Below, one piece after another: positions 55,034 to 63,330 of a stretch of DNA of 64,000 bases. Every line of letters begins with the position of its first letter. Positions within the stretch are counted from its first letter, which is position 1. The notes beneath the pieces are model-generated. The model worked only from the letters and a program-made list of their open reading frames with translations, was not told the origin of the DNA and ran no database searches. The stretch is from assembly GCF_037948395.1 (NCBI RefSeq), contig NZ_CP149940.1:868001-932000 (forward strand), read 5' to 3'. The translations under genes and the position numbers were made by a program. Source of the stretch: Serratia nevei. GTDB lineage: Bacteria > Pseudomonadota > Gammaproteobacteria > Enterobacterales > Enterobacteriaceae.

Positions 55034-56316
55034 TTCAGCTCCGTCACCTGTTCCTGCCGCCATAGCCTGTGGCGCAGATGGCGCAGGTATTTGAACGTTT
55101 TAAACGTGCGGTGCTGGTCAAACGCGTAGAGGCGGCAGATCTGGGCGAAGCCCTCGATCAGCAGCGCCAGGCCGCTGATCATCAGCATCATCAGCAGCAG
55201 AATCGGCGGCAATTCACTGCCGAGGCGCTCCAGGGTCCAGGCATCCAGGTAAAAGCCTGCTGGGGTATCGGCGTTATCCCACACGATCATGCCGAGCATC
55301 AAGCACATAATGATCGCGCCGAGGATGAAGACGACGCGCGCGCTCAGGTTTAGGCCGGCTTCGGTGAAGTAGCGGCTGCCGCCGATGAGATAGGTCTGGC
55401 GATCGCGATGGTTGATGATCCCACGCACCGTCGGCAACTCGGGGACGGTGTCGTTCTCGCAATACAGCACCTGCAGCGGATCGCCTTTGGCGATGAAAAG
55501 CGGATGTTGCCGACGAAATACCGGATGCAGTTTGGTATTGGGAACGTTGAGCGCGCGGGTCGTCAACGCGAAGTGCGTCTCCTTCTGGCGCCACGCATAA
55601 GTGTCCAAATACTGCACCTGCCGCGGGAGCTTATAGTCGCGGAGTTCGTAGCTCAGGGCGTTTACCGTCTCGATGCCGGAGGCCTCGACGCCGTTCGGGA
55701 GGGGAGGCGCGGTCTGCAGCGGTGCGGTCGCCGGCACGGCGTCTGCACGGACGGCCCGGTATCTGATGCCGGGGATTTTCAGGCTGAGCGAGCCGGGCGG
55801 CGTGACGTCTTGCCCCAGCAGCACGCGATCCAGTGCCCTGAGCAGGCGCCTGCGGCCGCGATGCCCGATCAGCAAGAGCTCTGAACCGACGAACAGCACC
55901 ATGCCGATGCCGATAAGGCCGGCAATGATGGCGATAAAGAACAGGACGATGGTCAGCCAGGAATCTTCTCGGTCCATGATGAAAAAGGCCGCCGGGAAAC
56001 CGCCGGTGAGCGCCGCGCCCAGCACCAGCAGGGCGAAGTATTTCAGCTTGTATTTCAGCGTTCTGTCGGGCTCCAGCCGGCCTTTAGTGCCGTGTAGCAG
56101 CCAGTGCAGCCAATAGCTGCCGTCTTGCAGGCGGTGGGCGCCAATCTTCACCCGATCGCCGGCGGCGAGCCTGGCCAGCAGATTTTCGCTGTCGCTGAAG
56201 TCGTCACGGTAAAAAAAGAACGTCTGGCCGGAAGCGATGATCCTCACCAGGTTGTCGGGCGCCGTCTGTTGGCTAGCGCATTGCTCGACGGTCACATGAA
56301 AAAATTGGGTTTGCAT
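55030..56316 (-). CDS. Uncharacterised multi-span membrane protein
   Basis: 428 residues. The N-terminal 90 form a soluble beta domain (FHVTVEQCASQQ, AAGDRVKIGAHRLQDGSYWL). Two spans follow at about 90-113 and 118-145, then a soluble 170-residue middle domain, and two more spans at about 313-335 and 355-378 (LPPILLLMMLMISGLALLIE). First gene of an operon with the propeller-like gene. No family recognised. Confidence 0.7.
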   Translation of the reverse strand: MQTQFFHVTVEQCASQQTAPDNLVRIIASGQTFFFYRDDFSDSENLLARLAAGDRVKIGAHRLQDGSYWLHWLLHGTKGRLEPDRTLKYKLKYFALLVLGAALTGGFPAAFFIMDREDSWLTIVLFFIAIIAGLIGIGMVLFVGSELLLIGHRGRRRLLRALDRVLLGQDVTPPGSLSLKIPGIRYRAVRADAVPATAPLQTAPPLPNGVEASGIETVNALSYELRDYKLPRQVQYLDTYAWRQKETHFALTTRALNVPNTKLHPVFRRQHPLFIAKGDPLQVLYCENDTVPELPTVRGIINHRDRQTYLIGGSRYFTEAGLNLSARVVFILGAIIMCLMLGMIVWDNADTPAGFYLDAWTLERLGSELPPILLLMMLMISGLALLIEGFAQICRLYAFDQHRTFKTFKYLRHLRHRLWRQEQVTELK

Positions 56317-56369
56317 GTCATTCCCTGTCAGCGGGCGTGGCCCGAAAATTCATCCCTGGCGCCGGGTAG

Positions 56370-56909
56370 TCAGCGCTTTTTCATCAGTGGCAGCATGCGC
56401 ACCAGCGCATTGTCCTTGACGATATAGTGGTGGAACAGCGCGGCGGCAGCATGCAGGCCGATCAGCCAGTAGCCGAACGACGCCAGCGTTTTGTGCCAGC
56501 CGATAATCATCCGCGCCTGCGGCCGATCCGCCACGTCGGCGAACGGCATCGGCAGGCCGAACAGATACCACTCCTTGCCGCCCAGATAGCGCGAGTACAC
56601 CCCCAGTACCGGCAGCGTTAGCAGCAGCAGGTAAATCAGGGTGTGCGTCAGGTGCGCCAGGCCGGTTTGCCACTTCGGCGGTTTGGGCACGATAGCGGGC
56701 GAAGGGTGGCGCCAGCGCAGGAACAGGCGGGCGATCATCAGCGCAAACACCGTTACGCCGCAGCTGAAGTGGGTGACAACCAGCACGTACCAGGGGGCGC
56801 TGCCCGGTTCGGCAAAGCCGCGCAGCTCGATGGTGACGCAGGTGATGACCAGCAGGATCGCCACCAGCCAGTGCAGGCGAATTTGCCACGGCATGTAGGT
56901 GTTCTGCAC
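56370..56909 (-). CDS. Cytochrome b561
   Basis: Four-helix di-heme membrane cytochrome of 179 residues (superoxide:quinone or general quinol electron carrier). Heme-ligand His residues lie in RLHWLVAILL, VVTHFSCGVTVFALM, HLTHTLIYLLLL and WHKTLASFGYWLIGLHAAAALFHH. Single gene; not translationally coupled to its neighbours. Confidence 0.9.
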   Translation of the reverse strand: MQNTYMPWQIRLHWLVAILLVITCVTIELRGFAEPGSAPWYVLVVTHFSCGVTVFALMIARLFLRWRHPSPAIVPKPPKWQTGLAHLTHTLIYLLLLTLPVLGVYSRYLGGKEWYLFGLPMPFADVADRPQARMIIGWHKTLASFGYWLIGLHAAAALFHHYIVKDNALVRMLPLMKKR

Positions 56910-57172
56910 CGGGTTACCTTTTGATGTTAAAGGGTCTGTGTGCCGATGGTAACGAAATGTTACAGGCGAGGAAAGCGCCTGCGTGCAGTTTAAGCAAAAT
57001 GCCAGGGATTACGCCGCTTATTAAGCTATGAACTTAGTGGATTAAATGCCTGGCGGCAGGGGAGGGCGCTAGCATCGTAAGTTGTGAAGTTAATGCGCGG
57101 TAGGTTCAGAGGCTGGCAGCTTATTAAGCGATGAGGCGGGTAGCGCCGCAGCTCTCGCCGCGGCGCCTGGGA

Positions 57173-58774
57173 TCAGTTCAATTTGGCCTTGGCGAAGTCG
57201 CTGCCGTTCACGTCCACCACGTAGCCGCTCAGGTTGCTGCGGGTGGCGTAGAACACTTTGCCGGTGGCCAGCGGCAGCCACGGCGCCTGTTTGGCGAAGA
57301 TCACCTGCGCCTGTTGATACAGCTTGGCGCGCGCCTGCGGCTGATTCTCCTGAATCGCCTGCTGGATCAGGCTGTCGTAATCCTTATCGCACCAGCGCGC
57401 CACGTTGGCGCCGCTCTGCACCCCGGCGCAGCCGAGCAGGGTGGCGAAGTTGTCCGGATCGCCGTTGTCCGACACCCAACCGTACAGCGCGCTCTGCTGT
57501 TCGCCTTTGCGCAGCCCGGCCAGATACTGGCCCCACTCCCAGGTGACGATCTTGGCTTTCACGCCTACCTTCGCCCAGTCGCTCTGGATCATCTCGGCGA
57601 TGCGCTTCGAGTTCGGGTTGTAGGGGCGCTGTACCGGCATCGACCAGATGTCGGTCTCAAAGCCCTGCTCCAGCCCGGCCTGCTTCAGCAGCTCGCGCGC
57701 CTTCTGCGGATCGTAGGCGTACTCCGGCAGTTTATCGTTGTAGCCCAGCATGCCCGGCGGCAGCAGCGAGTTGGCCGGCGTGCCGCTGTCTTTGAACACT
57801 GCGGCGACGATCGCTTTCTTGTCCACTGCATAGCTCAGCGCCTGGCGCACCAGCAGGTTGTCGAACGGTTTTTTCTGGGTGTTGAACGCCAGATAGCCGA
57901 CGTTCAGCCCGGTGATGTCGTGCAGCTGCAGGTTGCCGTCGGCCTTGATGGCGGCGAACTGTTCCGGCAGCGGCGCGGGGATGATCTGGCATTCGTTGGT
58001 CTTCAGCTTGGCCAGCCGGGTTTGCGGATCCGGCGTAATCGAGAAGATCAGATGCTTGCTGGCCACTTCGCCCTGCCAGTAGTGCGGGTTGGCGATGTAG
58101 CGGATCAGCGAATCCTGCTTGTACTGCTGCAGCGCGAACGGCCCGGTGCCGATCGGCCAGTTGTCGACGTATTCCGGCGTGCCCTTTTTCAGCATGGCGT
58201 CGGCGTATTCGGCGGACAGGATTGAGGCGAAATCCATCGCCCAGTCGGCGACGAAGGCGGCGTTGGGCTGGCTCAGCGTGAAGCGCACGTGATGCTCGTC
58301 CACCGCTTCCACCTTGGCGATCAGTTTATCCAGGCCCATGTCGGTGAAGTATTCATAGTTGCCGCCGGAGACCTTGTGATACGGGTTAGCGGGATCCTTC
58401 TGCCGCATCACGGTGAACACCACGTCTTCGGCGTTGAAGTCGCGCGTTGGGGTGAAATATTTGTTGCTGTTGAATTTCACGCCCTGGCGCAGGGTAAAGG
58501 TGTAGGTCTTGCCGTCCGGGCTGACGCTCCACTCGGTGGCCAGCGAAGGGGCAGGGGTTTTATCGCTTTCGCGCAGAGTTACCAGCCGGTTGTACAGCAC
58601 CTGCGAGGTGGCGATAAAGGTCGGCCCGGAGCTGGAGAGCTGCGGGTTGAACGATTCCGGCGAGGCGACGGTGCAGTACACCAGCGCATCGGAAGCGGCC
58701 AGCGCGCTGCCCGCCGACAGCAGGCCGGCGCTTGCCAGCGCCAGCGCGGCGATAGGGTGTTTTGAAAACGTCAA
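57173..58774 (-). CDS. ABC transporter substrate-binding protein, peptide family 5 (DppA-like)
   Basis: Periplasmic solute-binding protein of 533 residues with a signal peptide ending in SAGSALA (residue 26). The mature N-terminus DALVYCTVASPESFNPQL, then FNAEDVVFTVMRQKDP, RQALSYAVDKKAIV and GWVSDNGDPDNFATLLGC, mirror DppA. No permease or ATPase genes are nearby, so it would have to share the Dpp or Opp membrane unit. A GC hairpin at 57143-57166 follows without a T tract. Confidence 0.88.
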   Translation of the reverse strand: MTFSKHPIAALALASAGLLSAGSALAASDALVYCTVASPESFNPQLSSSGPTFIATSQVLYNRLVTLRESDKTPAPSLATEWSVSPDGKTYTFTLRQGVKFNSNKYFTPTRDFNAEDVVFTVMRQKDPANPYHKVSGGNYEYFTDMGLDKLIAKVEAVDEHHVRFTLSQPNAAFVADWAMDFASILSAEYADAMLKKGTPEYVDNWPIGTGPFALQQYKQDSLIRYIANPHYWQGEVASKHLIFSITPDPQTRLAKLKTNECQIIPAPLPEQFAAIKADGNLQLHDITGLNVGYLAFNTQKKPFDNLLVRQALSYAVDKKAIVAAVFKDSGTPANSLLPPGMLGYNDKLPEYAYDPQKARELLKQAGLEQGFETDIWSMPVQRPYNPNSKRIAEMIQSDWAKVGVKAKIVTWEWGQYLAGLRKGEQQSALYGWVSDNGDPDNFATLLGCAGVQSGANVARWCDKDYDSLIQQAIQENQPQARAKLYQQAQVIFAKQAPWLPLATGKVFYATRSNLSGYVVDVNGSDFAKAKLN

Positions 58775-58948
58775 GGCAAGATCCTCAGGTGGGGGGAGCC
58801 GTTAGCGGCGAATTGATTTAACTATAGATAACGGATGGCGCGACGGGGAACAAGCGCCTCAGCTGCGCATTCTGTGCGCCCCGCGTTGCCTGCCGCCGCA
58901 GCGCAGATCTACACTGCGTGACAATCAGTCACTCGCAAGGATTTCCCG

Positions 58949-59530
58949 ATGAGCCACTTTCGCCCTGTCGCCCTCGAACACGCCAGCCGCCTGCTGAACC
59001 ACGGCCCGACGGTATTGATCACCAGCCGCAGCCGCGACGGCGCCAAACGCAACGTGATGGCTGCCGCCTGGTCGATGCCGGTGGAGTTCAGCCCGCCGCG
59101 CATTGCCATCGTGGTGGACAAAGGGGCGCACAGCCGGCAAATGATCGAGGAAAGCGGCGTATTCGGCATTTGCGTGCCGGCGGCCATGTTCATCGACGCC
59201 ACCTACGCGGTCGGCAGCGTGTCCGGGCTGGATGACGACAAGTTCGCCCGCTTCCACATCGCTGCCGCGCCGAGCGCCACCCTGCAGGTGCCGCTGATCG
59301 AACAGGGCTGCGTGGCGTGGCTGGAGTGCCGCTTATTGCCGGAAAGCGGCGCGCAGGAAAAATACGACACCTGCTTCGGCGAGGTGCTGAGCGCGGCGGC
59401 GGACGAGCGGGTGTTCCAGCAAGGGCGCTGGAACTTCACCGCCGCCAATGCGGATCTGCATACGATTCATCATCTGGGGGCGGGCAACTTCGTGCGCAGC
59501 GGCGAGACGCTGCGGGCCAAACCGCTTTAA
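58949..59530 (+). CDS. Flavin reductase family protein
   Basis: 193-residue flavin-binding protein with the FMN-binding split-barrel fold: TVLITSRSRDGAKRNVMAAAWSMPVEFSPPRIAIVVD, SVSGLDDDKFARF and the end HHLGAGNFVRSGE. Likely an FMN-dependent reductase or oxygenase partner. Its stop overlaps the stop of the convergent HxlR gene by four bases. Confidence 0.88.
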   Translation: MSHFRPVALEHASRLLNHGPTVLITSRSRDGAKRNVMAAAWSMPVEFSPPRIAIVVDKGAHSRQMIEESGVFGICVPAAMFIDATYAVGSVSGLDDDKFARFHIAAAPSATLQVPLIEQGCVAWLECRLLPESGAQEKYDTCFGEVLSAAADERVFQQGRWNFTAANADLHTIHHLGAGNFVRSGETLRAKPL

Positions 59531-59907
59531 TCGGCCGCGCGCTTGCGGTCGGCATCATAGCGCTCGCGGGCGGCGTCCAACTCGGGGAAATGGTATTCCG
59601 CCCATCGGTCCAGCGCCGTCAGCGTCTCGACCAGCGAGCAGGCGACGGCGCTGAGCCGGTATTCCACATGCGCCTGATTCTTTTCACTTAAATCCAGCCG
59701 TTCGAGCAGCCCGTTGCGTTCCAGCTGGCGCAGCGTTTGCGTCAGCACCTTCTGTGAAATGCCGTCGATGCGGCGCAGCAGCTCGCCGTTGCGCATCGGC
59801 CGCTGCGCCAGCGCGGGCAGGATCAGCATCACCCACTTGCCGGAAATCAGCGCCAGCGCATCGCGCGCGGAGCATTTACTCGAATAGACGTCGCCGGGAT
59901 AGGCCAT
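59527..59907 (-). CDS. HxlR family transcriptional regulator
   Basis: 126-residue winged-helix regulator. The HxlR core CSARDALALISGKWVMLILPALA, then RNGELLRRIDGISQKVLTQTLRQLERNGLLERL is clear, with one N-terminal Cys that may be redox-sensitive. Divergent from the NAD(P)H oxidoreductase gene, which is the likely target; such pairs respond to quinones or aldehydes. Confidence 0.93.
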   Translation of the reverse strand: MAYPGDVYSSKCSARDALALISGKWVMLILPALAQRPMRNGELLRRIDGISQKVLTQTLRQLERNGLLERLDLSEKNQAHVEYRLSAVACSLVETLTALDRWAEYHFPELDAARERYDADRKRAAD

Positions 59908-59991
59908 GGGGGGTTACCTTCAGGTGCGTAATTGCCAAGGATGCGATAAAGCCACAGCATAGCAGCACCACCTTACCGCGGGAGAAACAGG

Positions 59992-60759
59992 ATGAACGTG
60001 CTGATTGTGCTGGCTCACCCCGAGCCACATTCTTTCAATGCCCATTTGGCCGAACAGGCGCGGCAGGCCTGGCTGGCGCAGGGGCACCAGGTGAAGACGG
60101 TCGATCTGTATCAGGAGGGGGTTGATCCGCGCGAAGGCGCCGGCCATTACCCCAGCAGAAAGCAGGCGGACAGGTTCGATGCGATGCAGGAGCAGCGCCA
60201 TCACTGGACGATCCAGGCGCTGCCGGCGGAGATCCGGCGGCATATCGAGCTGCTGCGCTGGGCGGATACGCTGGTGCTGCAGTTCCCTTTCTGGTGGTTC
60301 GGCGCGCCGGCCATCCTCAAAGGCTGGATGGATCGGGTGTTCGTTTACGGCGGGGTGTACGACAGCCGCCACCGCCATGAGAACGGCGTGATGCGCGGCA
60401 AACGGGCGCTGCTGACCGTCACCGCCGGCGCTTCCGCTCAGGCCTGCGCGCCGGACGGGCGCGACGGCGATATGCGGCTGATGCTGTGGCCGATCATGCA
60501 TGCGCTGCACTATATCGGCTTTAGCGTGCTGGAGCCGTTCCTGGTCTATGGCGTGCGCGGCGGATTGGCGGGCGAGGAGCTGCGGGCGCAGAACGCCGCT
60601 TTGGCGCAGGTGACGCAGGCGTATCGGGAAGGCTTAAGCGATCTTGCCGCTTGGCCGGCGGTACCGTTCAACCGCAATGACGATTTTGACGCCGATCTGG
60701 CGCTGAAGCCCGGCGCGCCGGTCTACAGCCCGTTCGTGCGGCACCGCGATCCGATTTAG
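59992..60759 (+). CDS. NAD(P)H:quinone oxidoreductase, NQO/flavodoxin-like fold
   Basis: 255-residue flavoenzyme. MNVLIVLAHPEPHSFNAHLA is the flavin phosphate-binding start, LVLQFPFWWFGAPAILKGWMDRVF the family core and LLTVTAGASAQAC the second flavin loop. Two-electron quinone or azo reduction is the usual role. GGAG precedes the ATG. Its stop overlaps the small convergent gene by four bases. Confidence 0.9.
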   Translation: MNVLIVLAHPEPHSFNAHLAEQARQAWLAQGHQVKTVDLYQEGVDPREGAGHYPSRKQADRFDAMQEQRHHWTIQALPAEIRRHIELLRWADTLVLQFPFWWFGAPAILKGWMDRVFVYGGVYDSRHRHENGVMRGKRALLTVTAGASAQACAPDGRDGDMRLMLWPIMHALHYIGFSVLEPFLVYGVRGGLAGEELRAQNAALAQVTQAYREGLSDLAAWPAVPFNRNDDFDADLALKPGAPVYSPFVRHRDPI

Positions 60760-61004
60760 AACCCGGCCTTCAGCAGTTCCTCGCGCAAGTCGTCGATAAT
60801 CGCCGGTTCGATGTCGGGGAACTGTTGCTGGATATCGGCGATGGCGTCGGCCACGCTCGGGCCGGCGAAGGTGCCGGAGAAGGGCACCAGCGGCAGGTTG
60901 GCGTCGCTGTCCGGCAGTTCACCGCGGATAGTGCCGGTGATCATGCCCGCTTTTTTTTCCGCTGTGAGGTCGTACTCCCCCACGTTTTTGTCGATCGGTT
61001 TCAT
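60756..61004 (-). CDS. Small conserved-looking protein of unknown function
   Basis: 82 residues from the ATG at 61004, which has GAGGCGG upstream; the frame extends to 61103 but that part is AT-rich and signal-less. The sequence MKPIDKNVGEYDLTAEKKAG, with an acidic C-terminal helix QQQFPDIEPAIIDDLREELLK, has no membrane span, signal or known motif. Expressed alone or not at all; I cannot assign it. Confidence 0.65.
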   Translation of the reverse strand: MKPIDKNVGEYDLTAEKKAGMITGTIRGELPDSDANLPLVPFSGTFAGPSVADAIADIQQQFPDIEPAIIDDLREELLKAGF

Positions 61005-61196
61005 TGGCCGCCTCGCTGTCGGTGAGTGTTTACCCTGTCTGTTAAAGCATAGTGTTTCAGGCAATGAATACCAATCAATGTATATAATATTAATATAAAA
61101 CAAAGTGATGCGCGATTTGTCGTTTGACGTTCACCGGGGGCCGGCGCTATGCTCGTGGCGCTAAAGGAACCTTCCTCACTGACAGGGACAGACGAC

Positions 61197-61601
61197 ATGA
61201 AAAGACTGAAAAGCGCGGCGCTGTTGTTGCCGCTGTTGGCGCTCAGCGCCTGCACTCATCACCTCAGCAGCGCCGAGCAGCATGCCAAACACTACGTTTA
61301 TCAAACCCGCGACGACTTCGATCCGCAATTCCGCACCGATGTGAACGGCAGCATTAAAAACGCCGTGCCGATGTTCGAACAGTTCTACCAGCAGGGGAAA
61401 AAGGATCGCGCGGCGGGCGTGGCGCGCAGCGAGGCGCAGAAAAAGGCCGACTATCTGGCCAGCCCGGAATTCCAGCAGAACATGGAACACAAAACCATTT
61501 TCATCAATCGCGCCTACAGCGGCTCCGACAATCCTAAGCGTCGCCAGGTGCTGTCGCAGGAAGCGGTGGGCGCCTATTGGGACGGCTACGAAGGGCGCTG
61601 A
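61197..61601 (+). CDS. Exc2-like lipoprotein
   Basis: 134 residues from the ATG at 61197. The signal MKRLKSAALLLPLLALSAC gives a lipidated Cys19. The mature part has SSAEQHAKHYVYQTRDDFDPQFR and ends EAVGAYWDGYEGR. I believe it belongs to the Exc2 (entry exclusion 2) lipoprotein family found on colicin plasmids and enterobacterial chromosomes; that is from memory. No plasmid genes are nearby. Confidence 0.7.
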   Translation: MKRLKSAALLLPLLALSACTHHLSSAEQHAKHYVYQTRDDFDPQFRTDVNGSIKNAVPMFEQFYQQGKKDRAAGVARSEAQKKADYLASPEFQQNMEHKTIFINRAYSGSDNPKRRQVLSQEAVGAYWDGYEGR

Positions 61602-61631
61602 CTGAATCCCACATAAACAGAAGGTAATAAA

Positions 61632-61656
61632 AACTGGCCTTCTGCCGGTTATTTGA
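61632..61656 (+). terminator. Weak hairpin after the Exc2-like gene
   Basis: AACTGGC/GCCGGTT with loop CTTCT and one T-G pair, followed by ATTTGATT; a possible but weak terminator. Confidence 0.4.
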
Positions 61657-61708
61657 TTATAAAAACCGCCGCTAAGGACGATGTTCATAATCGAAATCAG
61701 GAGTGTTT

Positions 61709-62350
61709 ATGTTGGCAAAAGTTAAGCGTTCGTTCGCCGCCGCCGTCGTATTGATGTTGGCGTTGCCCGCGGTTCAGGCCGCGGATTACCGTGCGGGCGA
61801 GCAATACACCCGGCTGGATAAGCCGGTGGCCGCCGCGCCGGCGGTGGTGGAGTTCTTCTCCTTCTACTGCGGCCCTTGCTATCAGTTTGCCGATACCTAC
61901 CGCGTAGGCAGTACCGTTGCTCAGGCGTTGCCCGCCGGTGAGAAAGTCACCAAATATCACGTCAGCCTGATGGGTAAACTGGGCAATGAGCTGACCGAAG
62001 CCTGGGCGGTGGCGACGGTGCTGGGCGTGGAAGACAAGATTGAAGGGGCGATGTTCGACGCGGTGCAGAAACAGCGCGCCGTCAACGGCGCCGAAGATAT
62101 TCAGCGGGTGTTCACGGCGGCCGGCATCGATGCCGCTACCTATGAAAACGCGCGTCACAGCCTGCTGGTCAAAGGATTGATCGCCAAGCAGAACGAAGCG
62201 GTGAAAGCGTTCGAGGTGCGCGGCACCCCGTCGTTCTACGTGGCAGGCAAATACAAGATAGACAATGCCGGCATGGCCAGCACCAGCGTTGAAGGCTACG
62301 CCAAAGAGTACGCGGCGGTGGTGCGTTACCTGTTGGACAAACAGCCGTAA
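61709..62350 (+). CDS. DsbA-like thiol:disulfide oxidoreductase with CGPC active site
   Basis: 213 residues from the ATG at 61709 (AGGAG five bases upstream). Signal peptide ending AVQA (residue 24), then a DsbA-type thioredoxin fold with helical insertion. The active site is FYCGPC, Cys54 and Cys57; DsbA has CPHC at this position. The cis-Pro loop reads RGTPSF (Thr173-Pro174) where DsbA has Val-Pro. So it combines a DsbA scaffold with a thioredoxin-like dipeptide, which would make it less oxidising. S. marcescens is known to have two DsbA proteins; which one this is I cannot tell. Confidence 0.83.
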   Translation: MLAKVKRSFAAAVVLMLALPAVQAADYRAGEQYTRLDKPVAAAPAVVEFFSFYCGPCYQFADTYRVGSTVAQALPAGEKVTKYHVSLMGKLGNELTEAWAVATVLGVEDKIEGAMFDAVQKQRAVNGAEDIQRVFTAAGIDAATYENARHSLLVKGLIAKQNEAVKAFEVRGTPSFYVAGKYKIDNAGMASTSVEGYAKEYAAVVRYLLDKQP

Positions 62351-62371
62351 ACCGGGCCGTCAGGGCCCGGT
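62351..62371 (+). terminator. Hairpin after the DsbA-like gene
   Basis: ACCGGGCC/GGCCCGGT with loop GTCAG starts directly after the stop. It has no T tract but separates convergent genes. Confidence 0.5.
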
Positions 62372-62385
62372 GTTAGCCGCCGGGT

Positions 62386-63108
62386 CTATTTTTCCGCAGG
62401 CAAATCCAGCGCCAGGCGCAGCTCGTCGCGCGCTTGCCGGTACTGCTGCTGGAAATCCTGCTGCTGTGAAAGCTGCTGGCTGATCACGCTGCCGGCGATG
62501 CGGCCCATCTCGATATCGGAAGGGTAGTGGATCCCCGCCACCACTCGGTTGTCACCGTATTGCCAGGCACGCGTCATGATGGCGGCGCGCTTTTCCGGCA
62601 CCATGTTGGCCAGGGTGATGCCCATCAGCGTGCCCAGCGTGGTGTGGCCGGAAGGCCAGGAGCCGGAGCTGGAGCGCTTGACGATCGGCTCGATGCGGCT
62701 GTCGAGCATATGCGGGCGCGGGCGCTTCCAGAAATCTTTCGCCGGATCGACCACCGCCGCTTCGGTGGCGACGATGCGATCGAAGAAGGCGCTCACGGCC
62801 GGCAACGCTTTGGCGTTGAACTTCGGCCCCATCACGTTGCTGTACACCCAGACGTTCTCTTCCGCATCCGCCTTGGCCTGGCTGGCCATTTCCGGCGTGC
62901 GTTTCTGCTGCATGTCGAGCACTTCCCGCAGTTCGCGCTGGGTCTGCGCCGAGTCGTTGACCGGCGGTGGCGGCAGGATGTGGGTCAGATCCACCTGCTG
63001 CGCGGTGGTGAACGGTTGGGCTTCCTCTGCCGCCTGCGCGTGGAACGCGGTCAGGGCGCTGGTGGTAAACAAACACAGCGCTAAAACGGATTTCTGCAAC
63101 GATTTCAT
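62386..63108 (-). CDS. Class A nonspecific acid phosphatase (PhoN/PhoC type)
   Basis: 240-residue periplasmic phosphatase with a signal peptide ending HAQAA (about residue 27). The signature is K-x6-R-P (Lys124 to Pro132), PSGH at 152-155 and N-R-x5-H-x3-D (Asn187, Arg188, His194, Asp198). The last element has Asn where the consensus has Ser; the catalytic His and Arg are intact, so activity is expected. Single gene, convergent with dsbA-like. Confidence 0.9.
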   Translation of the reverse strand: MKSLQKSVLALCLFTTSALTAFHAQAAEEAQPFTTAQQVDLTHILPPPPVNDSAQTQRELREVLDMQQKRTPEMASQAKADAEENVWVYSNVMGPKFNAKALPAVSAFFDRIVATEAAVVDPAKDFWKRPRPHMLDSRIEPIVKRSSSGSWPSGHTTLGTLMGITLANMVPEKRAAIMTRAWQYGDNRVVAGIHYPSDIEMGRIAGSVISQQLSQQQDFQQQYRQARDELRLALDLPAEK

Positions 63109-63330
63109 CGGGTCATGTCCAGGGTGTCAAAGTGAAAGGGGAGCAGTCTGTATCTTTGGCGAGGCCTGTGACGATGAGATGACGGTTTCGTGGCGGATTG
63201 ATGACGGGCGCCGGGCGAACTGTGATCGCGGCGCCAAATCCCCCGCTCGCCATTGATTGTGTGTTAACGGATTGTTATGGTGTTTTTCTGTTCAACGGCG
63301 CAGCACCGCTGCTGTTTGAAGGGAGAGATC

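Noticed and set aside
57143..57166. GC hairpin after the DppA-like gene as an intrinsic terminator
   Set aside because: Stem of seven base pairs with a ten-base loop and no T tract on the relevant strand.
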